Assembly (NCBI GenBank): GCA_015680685.1
Contig: MNCI01007988.1
Coordinates: 264,509 to 328,508, forward strand
DNA: 64,000 nucleotides
Origin: Gnetum montanum
Lineage: Eukaryota > Streptophyta > Gnetopsida > Gnetales > Gnetaceae
Direction: 5' to 3'
This document shows positions 22,468-32,238 of the stretch, piece after piece. How positions within the stretch are numbered: position 1 is the first letter of the stretch; each line of letters begins with the position of its first letter. The translations under genes and the position numbers were made by a program. Under the pieces are notes generated by a model, which saw nothing but the letters and a program-made list of their open reading frames with translations, did no database searches and was not told the origin of the DNA.

Positions 22468-23029
22468 CATAGAGCAATGGTGAAGCAGAAGCTACAAGCA
22501 AAACTGTCATCATGGTGCTCAAAAAGATGCTAAATCAGAGCAAGAAACGATGTCATGAACAATTAGTCTATGCATTGTGGGGTTATAGAACGACACATCG
22601 AACCTCCACAGGTAAAACTCCATATATTCTTATATACGGATTTGAAGCTGATATACCTTTAGAATTGTAGGTTCCTCATTACAGATAACTCTCTTCGGTC
22701 TCCTCGATGAAAGTTAAAATAATGAACTACGCATCGCTAACCTTGACTCGATAGAGGAGGAATGTGTACAAACGCTTGATCAAATTGAATGGTACCAAAA
22801 ACAACAGAGGCAAAGGCACAAGCACAATATCCATAAATGCCCAATCAAAGAAGGGGATCTGGTCCTTAAGGCCACCCAAGAACATCTTGATAAATTCTCA
22901 GCCAACTGGGAAGGGCATTACTTAGTCACCAAGGCATACAACAATGGAGCATTCAAACTTGTTGACATGGATGGAAATGAGTTCGCCAATCCTACAAACC
23001 ACCTGTACTTGAAAAGATACTATGTCTAA
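22463..23029 (+). pseudogene. INT: integrase of element A, 3' part
   Basis: Resumes the integrase interrupted at 9381. Carries the third catalytic residue in NGEAEATSKT, then VLKKMLNQSKKRCHEQLVYA, YRTTHRTSTGKTPY and the C-terminal NWEGHYLVTKAYNN, ending KRYYV and a TAA at 23027-23029. In-frame stops and small shifts near 22670 break it. Its position right after the LTR of B proves the nesting. Confidence 0.92.
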
Positions 23030-23039
23030 CAAACTTGAG

Positions 23040-23425
23040 GTATGTCATAGTCCTAGCATCATGACTTAAAAATGATACCACAGAATAGTCCTGGCATCAT
23101 GACTTAAAACTGATACCATAGAATAGTATTGGCATCATGACTTAAAATTGATACTACAGAGTAGTCCTGGCATCATGACTTAAAACTGATACCATAGAGT
23201 TCTGTCTGATATGACACTAAACTGCTAAATCCATCCACCATGACATGAAACTAGCATCCAATGCCCACTAAGACTATAAACTAGTTTGCCTTTTCATAGT
23301 CTGCTATGACTATAAAATAGCAATGCATCATCCGCCACGACACTAAACTGGTGCCGTCCAAGGGGTTATGACGTGAAACTAATCCACAATAGTCTACTAA
23401 GACTATAAATTGTTGACATCATCAA
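23040..23425 (+). repeat. tandem repeat downstream of integrase (A)
   Basis: Four clear units of CATGACTTAAAACTGATACC type (37-38 bp), then looser ACTATAAACTAG units. Equivalent to 19255-19660 in B. Confidence 0.9.
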
Positions 23426-24630
23426 AAACCAGGAAAAACTTGAAAAGATGTGTCACTGCAATCAGCTGTTCATGTTCCACAAAGACTTGTTGCATGATTC
23501 ATTTCATGGGCCTTAATGAAATTGATGCTATTCATGATTCTGTCTGCTTTGAAAATTGCACATGGTGACTCCATCTCCTTGTTTAAAGTGTTTAGCTGAC
23601 TGTTTCATTTGTGGTTTTCTTGTCTTTTTGGCGTTGTGTTTGTAGGATGACACTTCTGAGGCATTCGTGCATAGATGCACTTCATCATGAAGACAAGGTG
23701 TCACATTTTTCCTGATGCACGTGACTTGGTTAATCAATCTGTTCATAAGTACATTCCCGACTCCTAATACATTCCCTATTCCTAATCATGCTCCCTTATC
23801 CTATTCGATTACATCCCCCTTGATACATTCCACTCATCTCAAAACTCTTGATACACTGTTGCACATTGTAACTCCCTAAGTAGTCACAACACAAAACACA
23901 GTACACAATGCATGACATAAAATGCAAGTGCTCAAACACGAGCATAGCACTAAAAGCAAGCTCTTTCAAAAAGACCAAAGAGAAAAAGGATAAATAAAAG
24001 AAAAATAAAGACAAAGAAAGGAAGAAACAAAAGAAAAGAAGAAACAAAAGAGAAAAATAAAAAGGAAAAAGAAAAAAAAAGGGTCAAAGAGCAAAATGCA
24101 GGGAAAAGGTCTTCATGACCCCGTCAACATCACAAACCATGGATTGTTGGCTCTTCTCATACAAGCCCCAAGCAAGAAGGCAATTGTCTTGAAAAATAGT
24201 TACACTCGTGTCTCAAAGAGACCATGTGGCACATAATCGCATGGCTTTGGCTGTTTACAACGGGCACCACAAATACTCTATAAGAGTCTTGTTTCTCCAA
24301 AAAACACACCTCCTATGTCTTAGTTCTGAGTCTGCTGAAAACCTGGCTATTGAAAAGGACCAAAGACATAAATTGTTCACACGAGAGCATTCCTCTCCCA
24401 CAATTCCAATAGCAATTATCACCCTTGATCAATTCTTGGCTTCCCCCAGTTACAATCCCTTGCATCTTGAACCACATCCCCTCAATCCCATGTACTTTTG
24501 AAAACGGTGCGATGACATCCAGCCAAGGGCTGATGGTTAATGTTTGGTACTTGTTTGTTCATGGTGTTTTGCACTTCTTTGTTGATGCCTCTTGGGTGGA
24601 TTCCTCCAGACGTCAACAAAGAGGGACCAA
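23426..24630 (+). other. 3' non-coding region of element A with PPT
   Basis: No gene seen. Contains an acceptor-like TTTTTGGCGTTGTGTTTGTAG before GATGACACTTC (boundary about 23645/23646), a purine-rich A/G stretch at 23955-24085, and ends with the polypurine tract ACAAAGAGGGACCAA at 24616-24630. It serves as the undamaged reference for the rearranged region of B at 20194-20633. Confidence 0.7.
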
Positions 24631-25119
24631 TGAAATACACCTAATTTCAACCTAGAACTTTAAATTGAAAATGACTCAAGTCCTTTCAAGCATTCGGAAG
24701 GTAAAATTTGGCTTAGGTATTAAGCTTACACCTAGCCTGCCCAAGGTAGTTTACTCACCCTCAGCATGAACAACTCCAAAATCAAGTCAAAAGTGGAAGA
24801 CGATTCCTCAAAGTTCAAACATTTCAGTATCTAGTGCCCAGCTTCCAAAATTGTAAGTTTTTAGGTCACGCTACAAGTTACGTTGAGCGTGACCACAACG
24901 TGACCTACCTAAAAAGAGCTCCAAACTAGACACATTCAATCTCAAATTTCCAAATCTAGATCACACATAGGCAAGTAGCAGTTATACTTAAAAATAGGCT
25001 TCAAAAAATTCCAAATTTGGTGTCAGAAATTGCATTTTTCTGCCTCATCCCTAGGTCACGCTGAGGTCACGCCTAGCATGACTATTGCATGACTTCTAGT
25101 CATGCTTACACAAAAACAC

Positions 25120-25554
25120 TTAAAATGCACCTTTCAAACATATGGGAGTTTGTCCTGGCAACTCAGCAATGTCAATGTATGACTGCACGTACTCTCCATC
25201 ATCGGCATTCTTAGCAACACAAATCCAATGCATCACTTTCGCTAGGGACGCTCTACACAGCTCTTTTGCGGTAGCCGAAGCACATGTCCATACAACGAGG
25301 TTGCCATAGTACCCACTCTCTAGGGATGGCCTCACGGACCACAACATGTTCACCAAAAATTCCACTCTCACCACTTCATCTCTGTCTGATTCGCATGATG
25401 ATGAGGAGAAGGTGTAGAGTACCCGCGTGCGGCTACGCCATAGGCATGCACTCACCAACTCGAATGTGTTGGTGCCACGAAACTGCCTCCGGAGTGCTGC
25501 AACATCCTTGCGAATGAACACCATGCACTCCTCCCTCATGCCCTTGCTCTCCAC
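25120..25554 (-). pseudogene. captured BAHD acyltransferase fragment in the 3' LTR
   Basis: Open for 144 codons on the minus strand. It matches the middle of plant BAHD acyltransferases: FIRKDVAALRRQ, then TFELVSACLWRSRTRVL (the conserved LxACxWRxRT region), a strand with VRVEFLVN, the LESGYYGNLVVWTCASATAK segment, ELCRASLAKVM and EYVQSYIDIAELPG. BAHD enzymes acylate alcohols and amines with CoA thioesters in secondary metabolism. Both active-site motifs, which lie outside this segment, are absent. The family is usually 430-460 residues, so this is one internal piece without introns. The shorter copy in the 5' LTR shows it was present before the element inserted here. Confidence 0.8.
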
Positions 25555-26078
25555 CCCTGTTGACCTCTATTGGACATGTTGTTGTGCCTGCAACACTGTT
25601 GCGCTATTCACTTGTGGCTGACTGTGAGGAGGCAGCAACGTGCGCCTCCTCCAAAGTGGGGGATCCACATTCGGCTACCGGACTCTTCATTGAGGCAAAT
25701 ATGTGCTAGCATGTTCATGAACTGAAGCAGGCCCATGACATCACAAGTGCCCACCTCGAAGCTGTGGCAGCGTAACAACGTGACCTATATCATGAGTAGC
25801 GACGTGTCCGTGATGCCGTCGTAGCCGAGCGGTGCCGGAATGAGGTCCTGCTAGCCCGCAAATGGTGGTCGAATCTCACCAAAGTCCATGAGATGGGCAT
25901 CTACCTCAGCAGTAATGAAGACAATTCCCTCAGTGGTGCAGTCAACATAGAGTTTTCCATCGTCGGCATGGCGAAGGCACCCTACGAAGGGATAGTAGGG
26001 AACCAATGCTTTGCTTAGTCCATCTCTAATTACTTGGCATGGGTAGTTGCCATCGTAGTTGCATTTCTACCATGGAAC
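25545..26078 (+). pseudogene. second gene-like frame captured in LTR A (unknown)
   Basis: In the frame of codon 25626-25628, a coherent reading runs from before the BAHD boundary through about 130 codons to a TAG at 26016 and beyond, with only a few stops (TAG, TAA, TAG). The residues include HELKQAHDITSAHLEAVAA, RRVRDAVVAERCRNEVLLAR, KWWSNLTKVHEMGIYLSSNE and AVNIEFSIVGMAKAPYEGIV. It is GC-richer than the flanks and has a helical, charged character. No family is recognised. It is absent from the 5' LTR because of the deletion near 593. Confidence 0.45.
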
Positions 26079-26729
26079 TATAGCAGAGGACAGTGAAAAT
26101 GGTAGCTTGTCTGATCATCAAGGTTGCACAGGCTTAGAAGGTGGTTTGGAGTGGCTTCACTTGCATGCACCAATTCTGGGCACTGCCATCTTACGCTGTA
26201 TCTGACATTTGAAGACATGGTGTCCGTGATCACATTCCAAAACACAGTGGTGGGTTTATGGGCTATTATTGAGATCAATGTAAGGCACCCATGGATATCA
26301 ATTTTCAACCTTGGAAAAAATGGTCAGTTACACAATTCCAAGTAAAATGGACAGGAACAGTTAATGTAAATGTCAAAAAAAAGATGTCTAATTAGTTGCG
26401 TTCGCACCAATCCAAGGATGACATGAATTAAATGTCAGGCCCTCATGTCTAAATTAAATGTACTTTCATGGGCTTGAATAACCCATAAATTGTAAAATGC
26501 AATGTACCTGGTCAAGAATGTAGCTTGCCGACACACATCCAACTCATGCACAACTATCCGACACAAATCCAACTCGTGCACAACTATCCAACACAAATCC
26601 AACTCTCGCCAACACACATCCAACCCGAGCACAATTGTCCATTGGACACATGTCACTATATCTGCTTTCCTCTCATCTCCTAGCCGTTGATTCGATTCTT
26701 GAATTTTGTGCCTAAGCCTGGCCCAACCC

Positions 26730-26737
26730 TATAAATA
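26730..26737 (+). promoter_or_regulatory. TATA box of LTR A (3')
   Basis: TATAAATA in CCCAACCCTATAAATACCCTG, aligned with 1313-1320. Confidence 0.75.
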
Positions 26738-27370
26738 CCCTGTCAATTCACATAAACTAGGAGGCAAAAATTGGAGAGATTGGCAATTCTGAGAAAGGAC
26801 AGAACCTGCAATCTTTGGATGCTTAGCACACCTAATTGTTGGCATCCAAGCATTTCTCACATTCATCACATCACATCATCACATTACCACATTACATCAC
26901 CCCAGGGCTAGGCATTCGACCTGCCATCTACACACAGCTACGCTTTGACTGGTGCACATCTTTTCTAAGCAATACATTATTTCCATTTTTCCAACCAAAA
27001 ATTATTTCCATTTTCTGTTTCATGTTCTATTTTTACGTTCTGTTTACATTTTTGCTTACATTTAGTTTACGTTCAGTTTATTTTATGTCTTGTTTATGCC
27101 TTACATTTACATTTACGTGTTACGACTCATGTTTACATTTTATGTGCATTTACACGTTTTAAGACATCATTTACGATAACCCCAGCACTAGCCATAGCTT
27201 ATGTTTAGGGAAGTCCTTGGTTGATTTACGTGTAGACCATCCAAGGCACTCTACCTTCGTTTACTTTTCTAGCTTGCCCTCAGGCGAAGGTAGGATCAAC
27301 TGTGTCTGCCCAATGATCTCTTGGTGTCTGTTTCCCTTCCAACCTTACATCGATGATTTAGGTCAGCACA

Positions 27371-28320
27371 CCACTCTTGCTTCTAAATAAAAGAGGAGAC
27401 TACTCAAGATGGTGAACAAATGGATGATTGCATTTGCATGGTCATATCTTGAGTTGATAGGAGTTGATCCTACAGTATGCCAACATTGGATCTATATCGA
27501 CCCCTCCATGAAGCCACAATGATAGCTGCAGACACGATTGAATCCCAAAGTTAAGCAAATCATCAAAGATGAAATTGACCAATTGTTGAAAGTGGGATTC
27601 ATCTATTCCATTACAGATAGTGAATGGGTCAACCCACTTGTTATCGTGCCAAAGAAGGGTGAAAAATGGAGAGTTTTTGTAGATTTCTAGTTACTAAATA
27701 TGGAAACTTTTAAGGACCATTTCCCACTTCCATTTGTGGACCAAGTGTCGGATACCATTTCAGGGCATTGTTACTACAACTTCTTGGATAGTTATAGTGG
27801 CTATAACAAAATCTAGATTCTTGAGGACTAGGCCAGAACAACATTTACAAGCCCCTGGGGGACTTTCACATACAAGAAGATGCCCTTTGGCCTATGCAAT
27901 GCGCTTGCAACCTTCTAATGCCTCATCCTCAGCATCTTTCAATAGCAAATTGGAAATGGTGTAGAAGTTTTCATGGATGACTTCTCCACCTATGGAGAAA
28001 CATTCAAGCAAGCCTTGGACCACCTTAAGAAAGTTTTAAAAAGATGTGTGGAAACTAATTTATGGATCAACTGGCAAAAGAGTCACTTGATGGTCCAAGA
28101 GGACATTGTTCTGGGACATCGGATTTCACAAACAGGGATCAGTGTGGATCCTAAAAAAATTAGGATTATCCAAGGAATCACCAGTCAACTAGGCACTATA
28201 AAAGATGTTCGGTCATTCCTTGGACACATTGGTTACTACCATCACTTCATCGAGAATTTCTCGAAGATTGCCAAGCTGTTGGTGGAACTAACAAAGAAAG
28301 TTGCTTTGTTTGTCTAGACT
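27371..28320 (+). pseudogene. RT: reverse transcriptase of gypsy element C (5' truncated by A)
   Basis: Begins right after LTR A. Motifs in order: FAWSYLELIGVDPTVCQHWI, QIIKDEIDQLLKVGFIY, WVNPLVIVPKKG, FPLPFVDQVSD, TSPWGTFTYKKMPFGLCNA and the catalytic FMDDF at about 27970. It is followed by the thumb and connection SHLMVQEDIVLGHRISQTGI and VRSFLGHIGYYHHFIENFSK. The style is close to Athila-type gypsy elements rather than to A and B. Many stops and frame changes; only 27973-28317 stays open. The 5' part (gag, protease) must lie left of element A, outside the window. Confidence 0.88.
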
Positions 28321-28770
28321 AGGGAATGTGAGTCTGCATTCCAAACATTAAAATAGAAACTCATAGAGATTGCAATTCTATGAGCACTTGACTAGTCTAG
28401 ACCATTTCACATCATGATGGATGCATCTAATTATGCATTGGAAGTTGTGCTTACACAGTTGGATGACCAGAAACATCCATATTGCATCGACTGTGGGTGC
28501 TCAGCTCAATTACACCACCATTGAAAAGGAATTAATGGTAGTGGTGTTTACCTTGGAAAAGTTCTAACACTACGTGCTCGGATACAAGGTGTTTGTGCAT
28601 ACTGACCATAATGCCATCTGGTTCTTTATGAACAAACCATTGGTGAGCCCCCGTGTCATATGGTGGCTCATGATCCTTCAAGAATTCAACCTTACTATGG
28701 TGGATAAAAAGGAGACTAAGAATGTGGTTGCTAATCTCTTGTCTCAGTTATGATGGGATAGTATAGAGGA
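28321..28770 (+). pseudogene. RNase H of element C
   Basis: Typical RNase H behind a gypsy RT: RPFHIMMDASNYALEVVLTQ (catalytic Asp), LNYTTIEKELMVVVFTLEKF (Glu), YVLGYKVFVHTDHNAIWFF (Asp) and NVVANLLSQL, where the usual Asp of the VAD motif has become Asn. Frames shift and stops occur. No second RNase H follows, unlike A and B. Confidence 0.82.
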
Positions 28771-28879
28771 GGAGGAGCCACTATCTGATTAGTTTCCAGA
28801 TGAACTCCTCTTTGCTAGAGCAATTGCCAAGGAAGCACCCATAGGGTCAACTTGGTTTGACAACATCCTTACCTATCTT

Positions 28880-30101
28880 TTGACACAAGAGCTACCAAAG
28901 GAGTTGGATCATCAAAAGAAACAACAATTTCTTCACAAAGCCAAGCACTTCATGGAAATCAATAGACACCTTTACAAAGTATGTGTGGATGGATTGGTTT
29001 GATGGTGCATCCCTGATGAAGATAAACTGCACGTCCTCCAGGATGCTCATGAGGGTCCTTGTGGGGGCCATTATGCTAGATGACACACAACCATTAAGAT
29101 CCTTCTTGCAGGCTATTACTGGCCTACACTCTTCAGAGATGCTCAATGGTTTTTCCCCTCTTGTGAATGATGTCAGAGAGATAGTGGGATGAAAACAAAG
29201 ATGGAGGGGCCTCAATACTGGATTCAGCCACTAGAACCCTTTGATATTTGGGGCATCAACTTCATGGGCCACATAGAACCCATGTCTAATGATAAGGTGT
29301 ATATCATGATCGTAGTATACTACTGTACAAAGTGGGTAGAGGCGGCATCCATCACGACTGTTACTCGACCTCGACCGCATGGTTTGTCCGACAGTAAATC
29401 ATGAACAGGTTTGGGGTGCCACGTGCACTCATTTTAGATAATGGCACTCACTTCATGGGAATTAATTTTTGTAAACTCATGTAGCTCTTGGGGGTTGAAC
29501 ATAAATTTACAACACCTTATCACCCCTAAGCCAATGGGGAAGCCAAATTCACAAATAGGAAGATTATAAAGATCCTAACTAGGACCATTAGCAAATATAG
29601 AAGGAATTGAAGCACAAAACTTAATGATGCCCTTTGGGCCTACTACTCAACATGGAAACTTTCTATAGGCTACTCTCCTTACAAGTTAGTGTACAGAAAA
29701 CTACCAAAACTTCCAATTCAGGTAGAACTATAAACACTATCCACCACCAGTGACTTGGATCTTAACTTATTCCTAGAACAACAAGAATAACTCATCAACT
29801 TGAATGTGCTAGATGAGAATTGATTAGTATCCCTATCATCAAATGAAGTACATAAGGCCTATAATAAAAAACATCATGATCTTAGGCTTTGAAAGGTGAC
29901 ATTTCAACATGGAGATAAGGTACTCTATTGGAACCCCACACATGTACCACAACGTACTAAGTTTCAAACACTATGGGAGGAACCTTATATTATTTTCAAG
30001 ACCTTTCCATCTAGGGCCTTACTTATACACAAACCTGAGGATTCCACGAGAATACAATTAGTCAATATGCAACTATTCAAACCTTTCTATGAACCCCACT
30101 G
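28880..30101 (+). pseudogene. INT: integrase of element C, catalytic residues lost
   Basis: Zinc region GGHYARCHTTIK then GYYWPTLFRDA and a CxxC-like part. In the core the first catalytic Asp is replaced by Asn (WGINFMGH where relatives have WGIDFMG), the second Asp is kept (LILDNGTHFMG), and the Glu is replaced by Lys (NGEAKFTNRK where relatives have NGQAEVSNR). The C-terminal part is the open frame 29896-30102 with VLYWNPTHV and LWEEPYIIFKTFPSRALLIH. Decayed by many stops; the reading is by eye. Confidence 0.85.
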
Positions 30102-31700
30102 AACTAGTGGCACTACCCTCTTCTCACATAGTTAGCCTCGTTCCATTTTTCAAATCTCCTCCTCCTAGTTTAGTCACAGGGGAGATCACCATCCATGCTA
30201 AAAGCCTCTACTGGCTCCTCAGTTCTTTTTTTTTTTTACAGTTTTTGTTTTACACCATCATTCATACGTTTTACAATTCTTACCTACTTTTTCTTTATTT
30301 ATTTATTTCTCTATGTATATACTTACTTATCTTTAGGTTGTTTTATATTTTTTGCTAATAAGTTGTCTTATTGCCATCGAATGCAACAGTGGTTTGCATA
30401 TTATGGTTTGCCTATTATATCTAGTTCCAGCCTTAGTATTTTGTGTTTCAGAAGGCTAAGTTATACTTTCTTTTCATGTAACAGGTAGTGAGTCCATGTC
30501 GCCCACCCATCCACACACACTAGCGTTTTCCTTATTTTGGAAACATGCAATCCCTTTTTCATTAAAAACAACTTTAATTAATTTGCAACTTGTGTAGTTT
30601 TTGGACTTGAGGAGGATCCAACGGTTTGAATAGGGTGTGACTTCAAGGGAATTCAGCATTCTTTGTGCTTTTCTATTCCCCTATATGTGAGAGTGTTCTC
30701 ATGGACTTCTTACCATTCCGTATCCTCTCATAATAGGAAGTTAAATAATAATCAGTCCTTGCATAGTGTGGTCCTCATCTTTCAAAATTAAAAAAAAGGA
30801 AAAAAAAAAGAAGAAAGGGGAAAAGATGAGGATTCAAAGCATACCCCTTGGACCAAATGCATGCAAAAATGCATGGGTCTTTTCATGGTGTGGTTCCCAT
30901 ATATATATATATAAAAGACAAAACCAAACAACATGGGAATTCAAAGCACATCCCTTAGACCAACTCTAAAGAGCTACAAGCACTAGTTATGGGACTTGTT
31001 TTGTCCCCTCTAAATAAGGCACTGTTTCACTTCCTATATCTCACCCATGTTGGAATGGTGATATTTTTGTGTGAGCATTCTTGTGTCTCAAGGGATGGAT
31101 GAATGTTGAAATGTTGATGCAAAGTCACTGAGCATGGTTGGTTTTGGGTTTGGATTGAGGATGGATCCTACAAGGTCACTTAATCACACACTTCACAAGG
31201 GACTTCATGTGACCACAATTAGGAATTCCATTTGACACCCTCTTCTCTTCATCAGTTGATCTCTATTACTCACCTCATTTCTGGTTTTATGATTTGATCA
31301 TCTGTCTTGGTTTGATGGAACTTGTAAATTCTTTAGCTGGCTCTCATGGATGTGAGTATTAACTTTTAGTGGCCATTAATTAACTATAAGACCCATGGAC
31401 TCCTATTTTGACAGTGTGCAAGGGCAACTAAGGCTAATGCCTACTATGGGGAGGACCCACTTGCATATCCTTTGGTTCTATTTTTTAATCTCCTAACCCT
31501 TCGATATAGTTGGTCAATCATTGCTATACTGCCCATCGTTCCGCTCTTCATCCACCAATTTCCATATGATGACATTCTCCTAACTTTGACTCTTCTTTTG
31601 ATCACAATCTTCCTTCCTCTTTATCTTCTATTGTTCTTTGGTCTCTATATTCTTGAATCACTCCAATTTTGTGCTACAATTCGTAGATTTGGGCTCTTAA
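30102..31700 (+). other. region after pol of element C, no gene seen
   Basis: AT-rich sequence with poly-T and poly-A runs (30226-30238 and 30788-30815). Short open frames are low-complexity and unsupported. It includes a duplicated hairpin unit (30765-30965) and a purine-rich GGGGAGGACCC near 31447. It may be the 3' region of element C, but no LTR boundary could be fixed. Confidence 0.4.
30765..30965. repeat. duplicated hairpin unit
   Basis: Two copies of a stem-loop plus tail. Copy 1: stem GTCCTCATCT (30771) pairing with AGATGAGGAT (30824), loop of A/G-rich bases, tail TTCAAAGCATACCCCTTGGACC. Copy 2: stem GGTTCCCAT (30892) pairing with ATGGGAATT (30933), loop with (AT)n, tail TCAAAGCACATCCCTTAGACC. 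The stem sequences differ between copies but pairing is kept in both. Confidence 0.6.
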
Positions 31701-31715
31701 TTCATCGGTCAATGT

Positions 31716-31990
31716 AGGTCAACTTAGCTGAACAACTACATCAACTAGGCCCCGTACATGCGTCCACCTACATTTATGCAATGTTGTTTATGTGACCTCA
31801 TTGATGCATAGCAAAAATACTATATATACCCCTGTCACACCTTTGAAACTTGTCCATTTGTTCACAAAGCTAGGGAGTTTTTTTAATTTTTCTACCTCAA
31901 GTCTTCTTCTTGAGCACATACCTTTCCTACTGTGTGTCCCAATCTAACCATTCTTTCACCCCTTTACTACCAAAGGTATGCTCTATATTG
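31716..31990 (+). repeat. possible LTR fragment (left)
   Basis: Contains TGTGACCTCATTGATGCAT (31794-31812) followed by a TATA-like CTATATATACCCC. The same 19-base string is at about 35265, also followed by a TATA-like CTATAAATATGCG. Both are preceded by a CATCAACT-G stretch. The similarity is otherwise weak, so calling these LTRs is tentative. Confidence 0.35.
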
Positions 31991-32238
31991 TGGGGGGAGA
32001 GGTCTATGATTATTATGATTATCAAAGACTTAACATCTCTTAGGGGTTAAAAAAGAAAAAAAAATTATAAATTGTAATTCATCATATTTTATTACTTTTG
32101 TTAACCCATCAACTACACTCTAGGGAACCAAATAGGATGTACGTGCCATTGTCATAGCTTGGCCAAAATGAGAAGGTGTATTATTACCATTCTAAGCAAC
32201 TGATACACATTTTAATTCATGGTCATTCTATGACTATA

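Larger units (their letters stand above)
1..27370 (+). mobile_element. Tat-type Ty3/gypsy LTR retrotransposon A (interrupted by element B)
   Basis: A long-terminal-repeat retrotransposon with the order LTR, PBS, gag, protease, RT, RNase H, second RNase H, integrase, tandem repeats, PPT, LTR. Having two RNase H domains, the second of archaeal type, is the known hallmark of the plant Tat lineage. The 5' LTR is cut by the window start. The integrase gene is split at 9381/22463 by element B. The 3' LTR ends at 27370 directly against another gypsy pol (element C), so A probably inserted into C; the matching left flank lies outside the window. The next five bases after A are CCACT, the expected target duplication. 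All genes are broken by stops. Family assignment is by motif reading only. Confidence 0.9.
24631..27370 (+). repeat. 3' LTR of element A (2740 bp, full length)
   Basis: Starts TGAAATACACC after the PPT and ends GGTCAGCACA. Unusually large because it contains a GC-richer block of about 1.3 kb (25100-26350) with gene-like frames on both strands. The part from about 26430 to the end is shared with LTR B. Relative to this copy, the 5' LTR lacks about 25450-26010. Confidence 0.93.

Noticed and set aside
30226-30360. Open frames at 30089-30488 as membrane proteins
   Set aside because: Caused by T-rich low complexity; no start context or family similarity.
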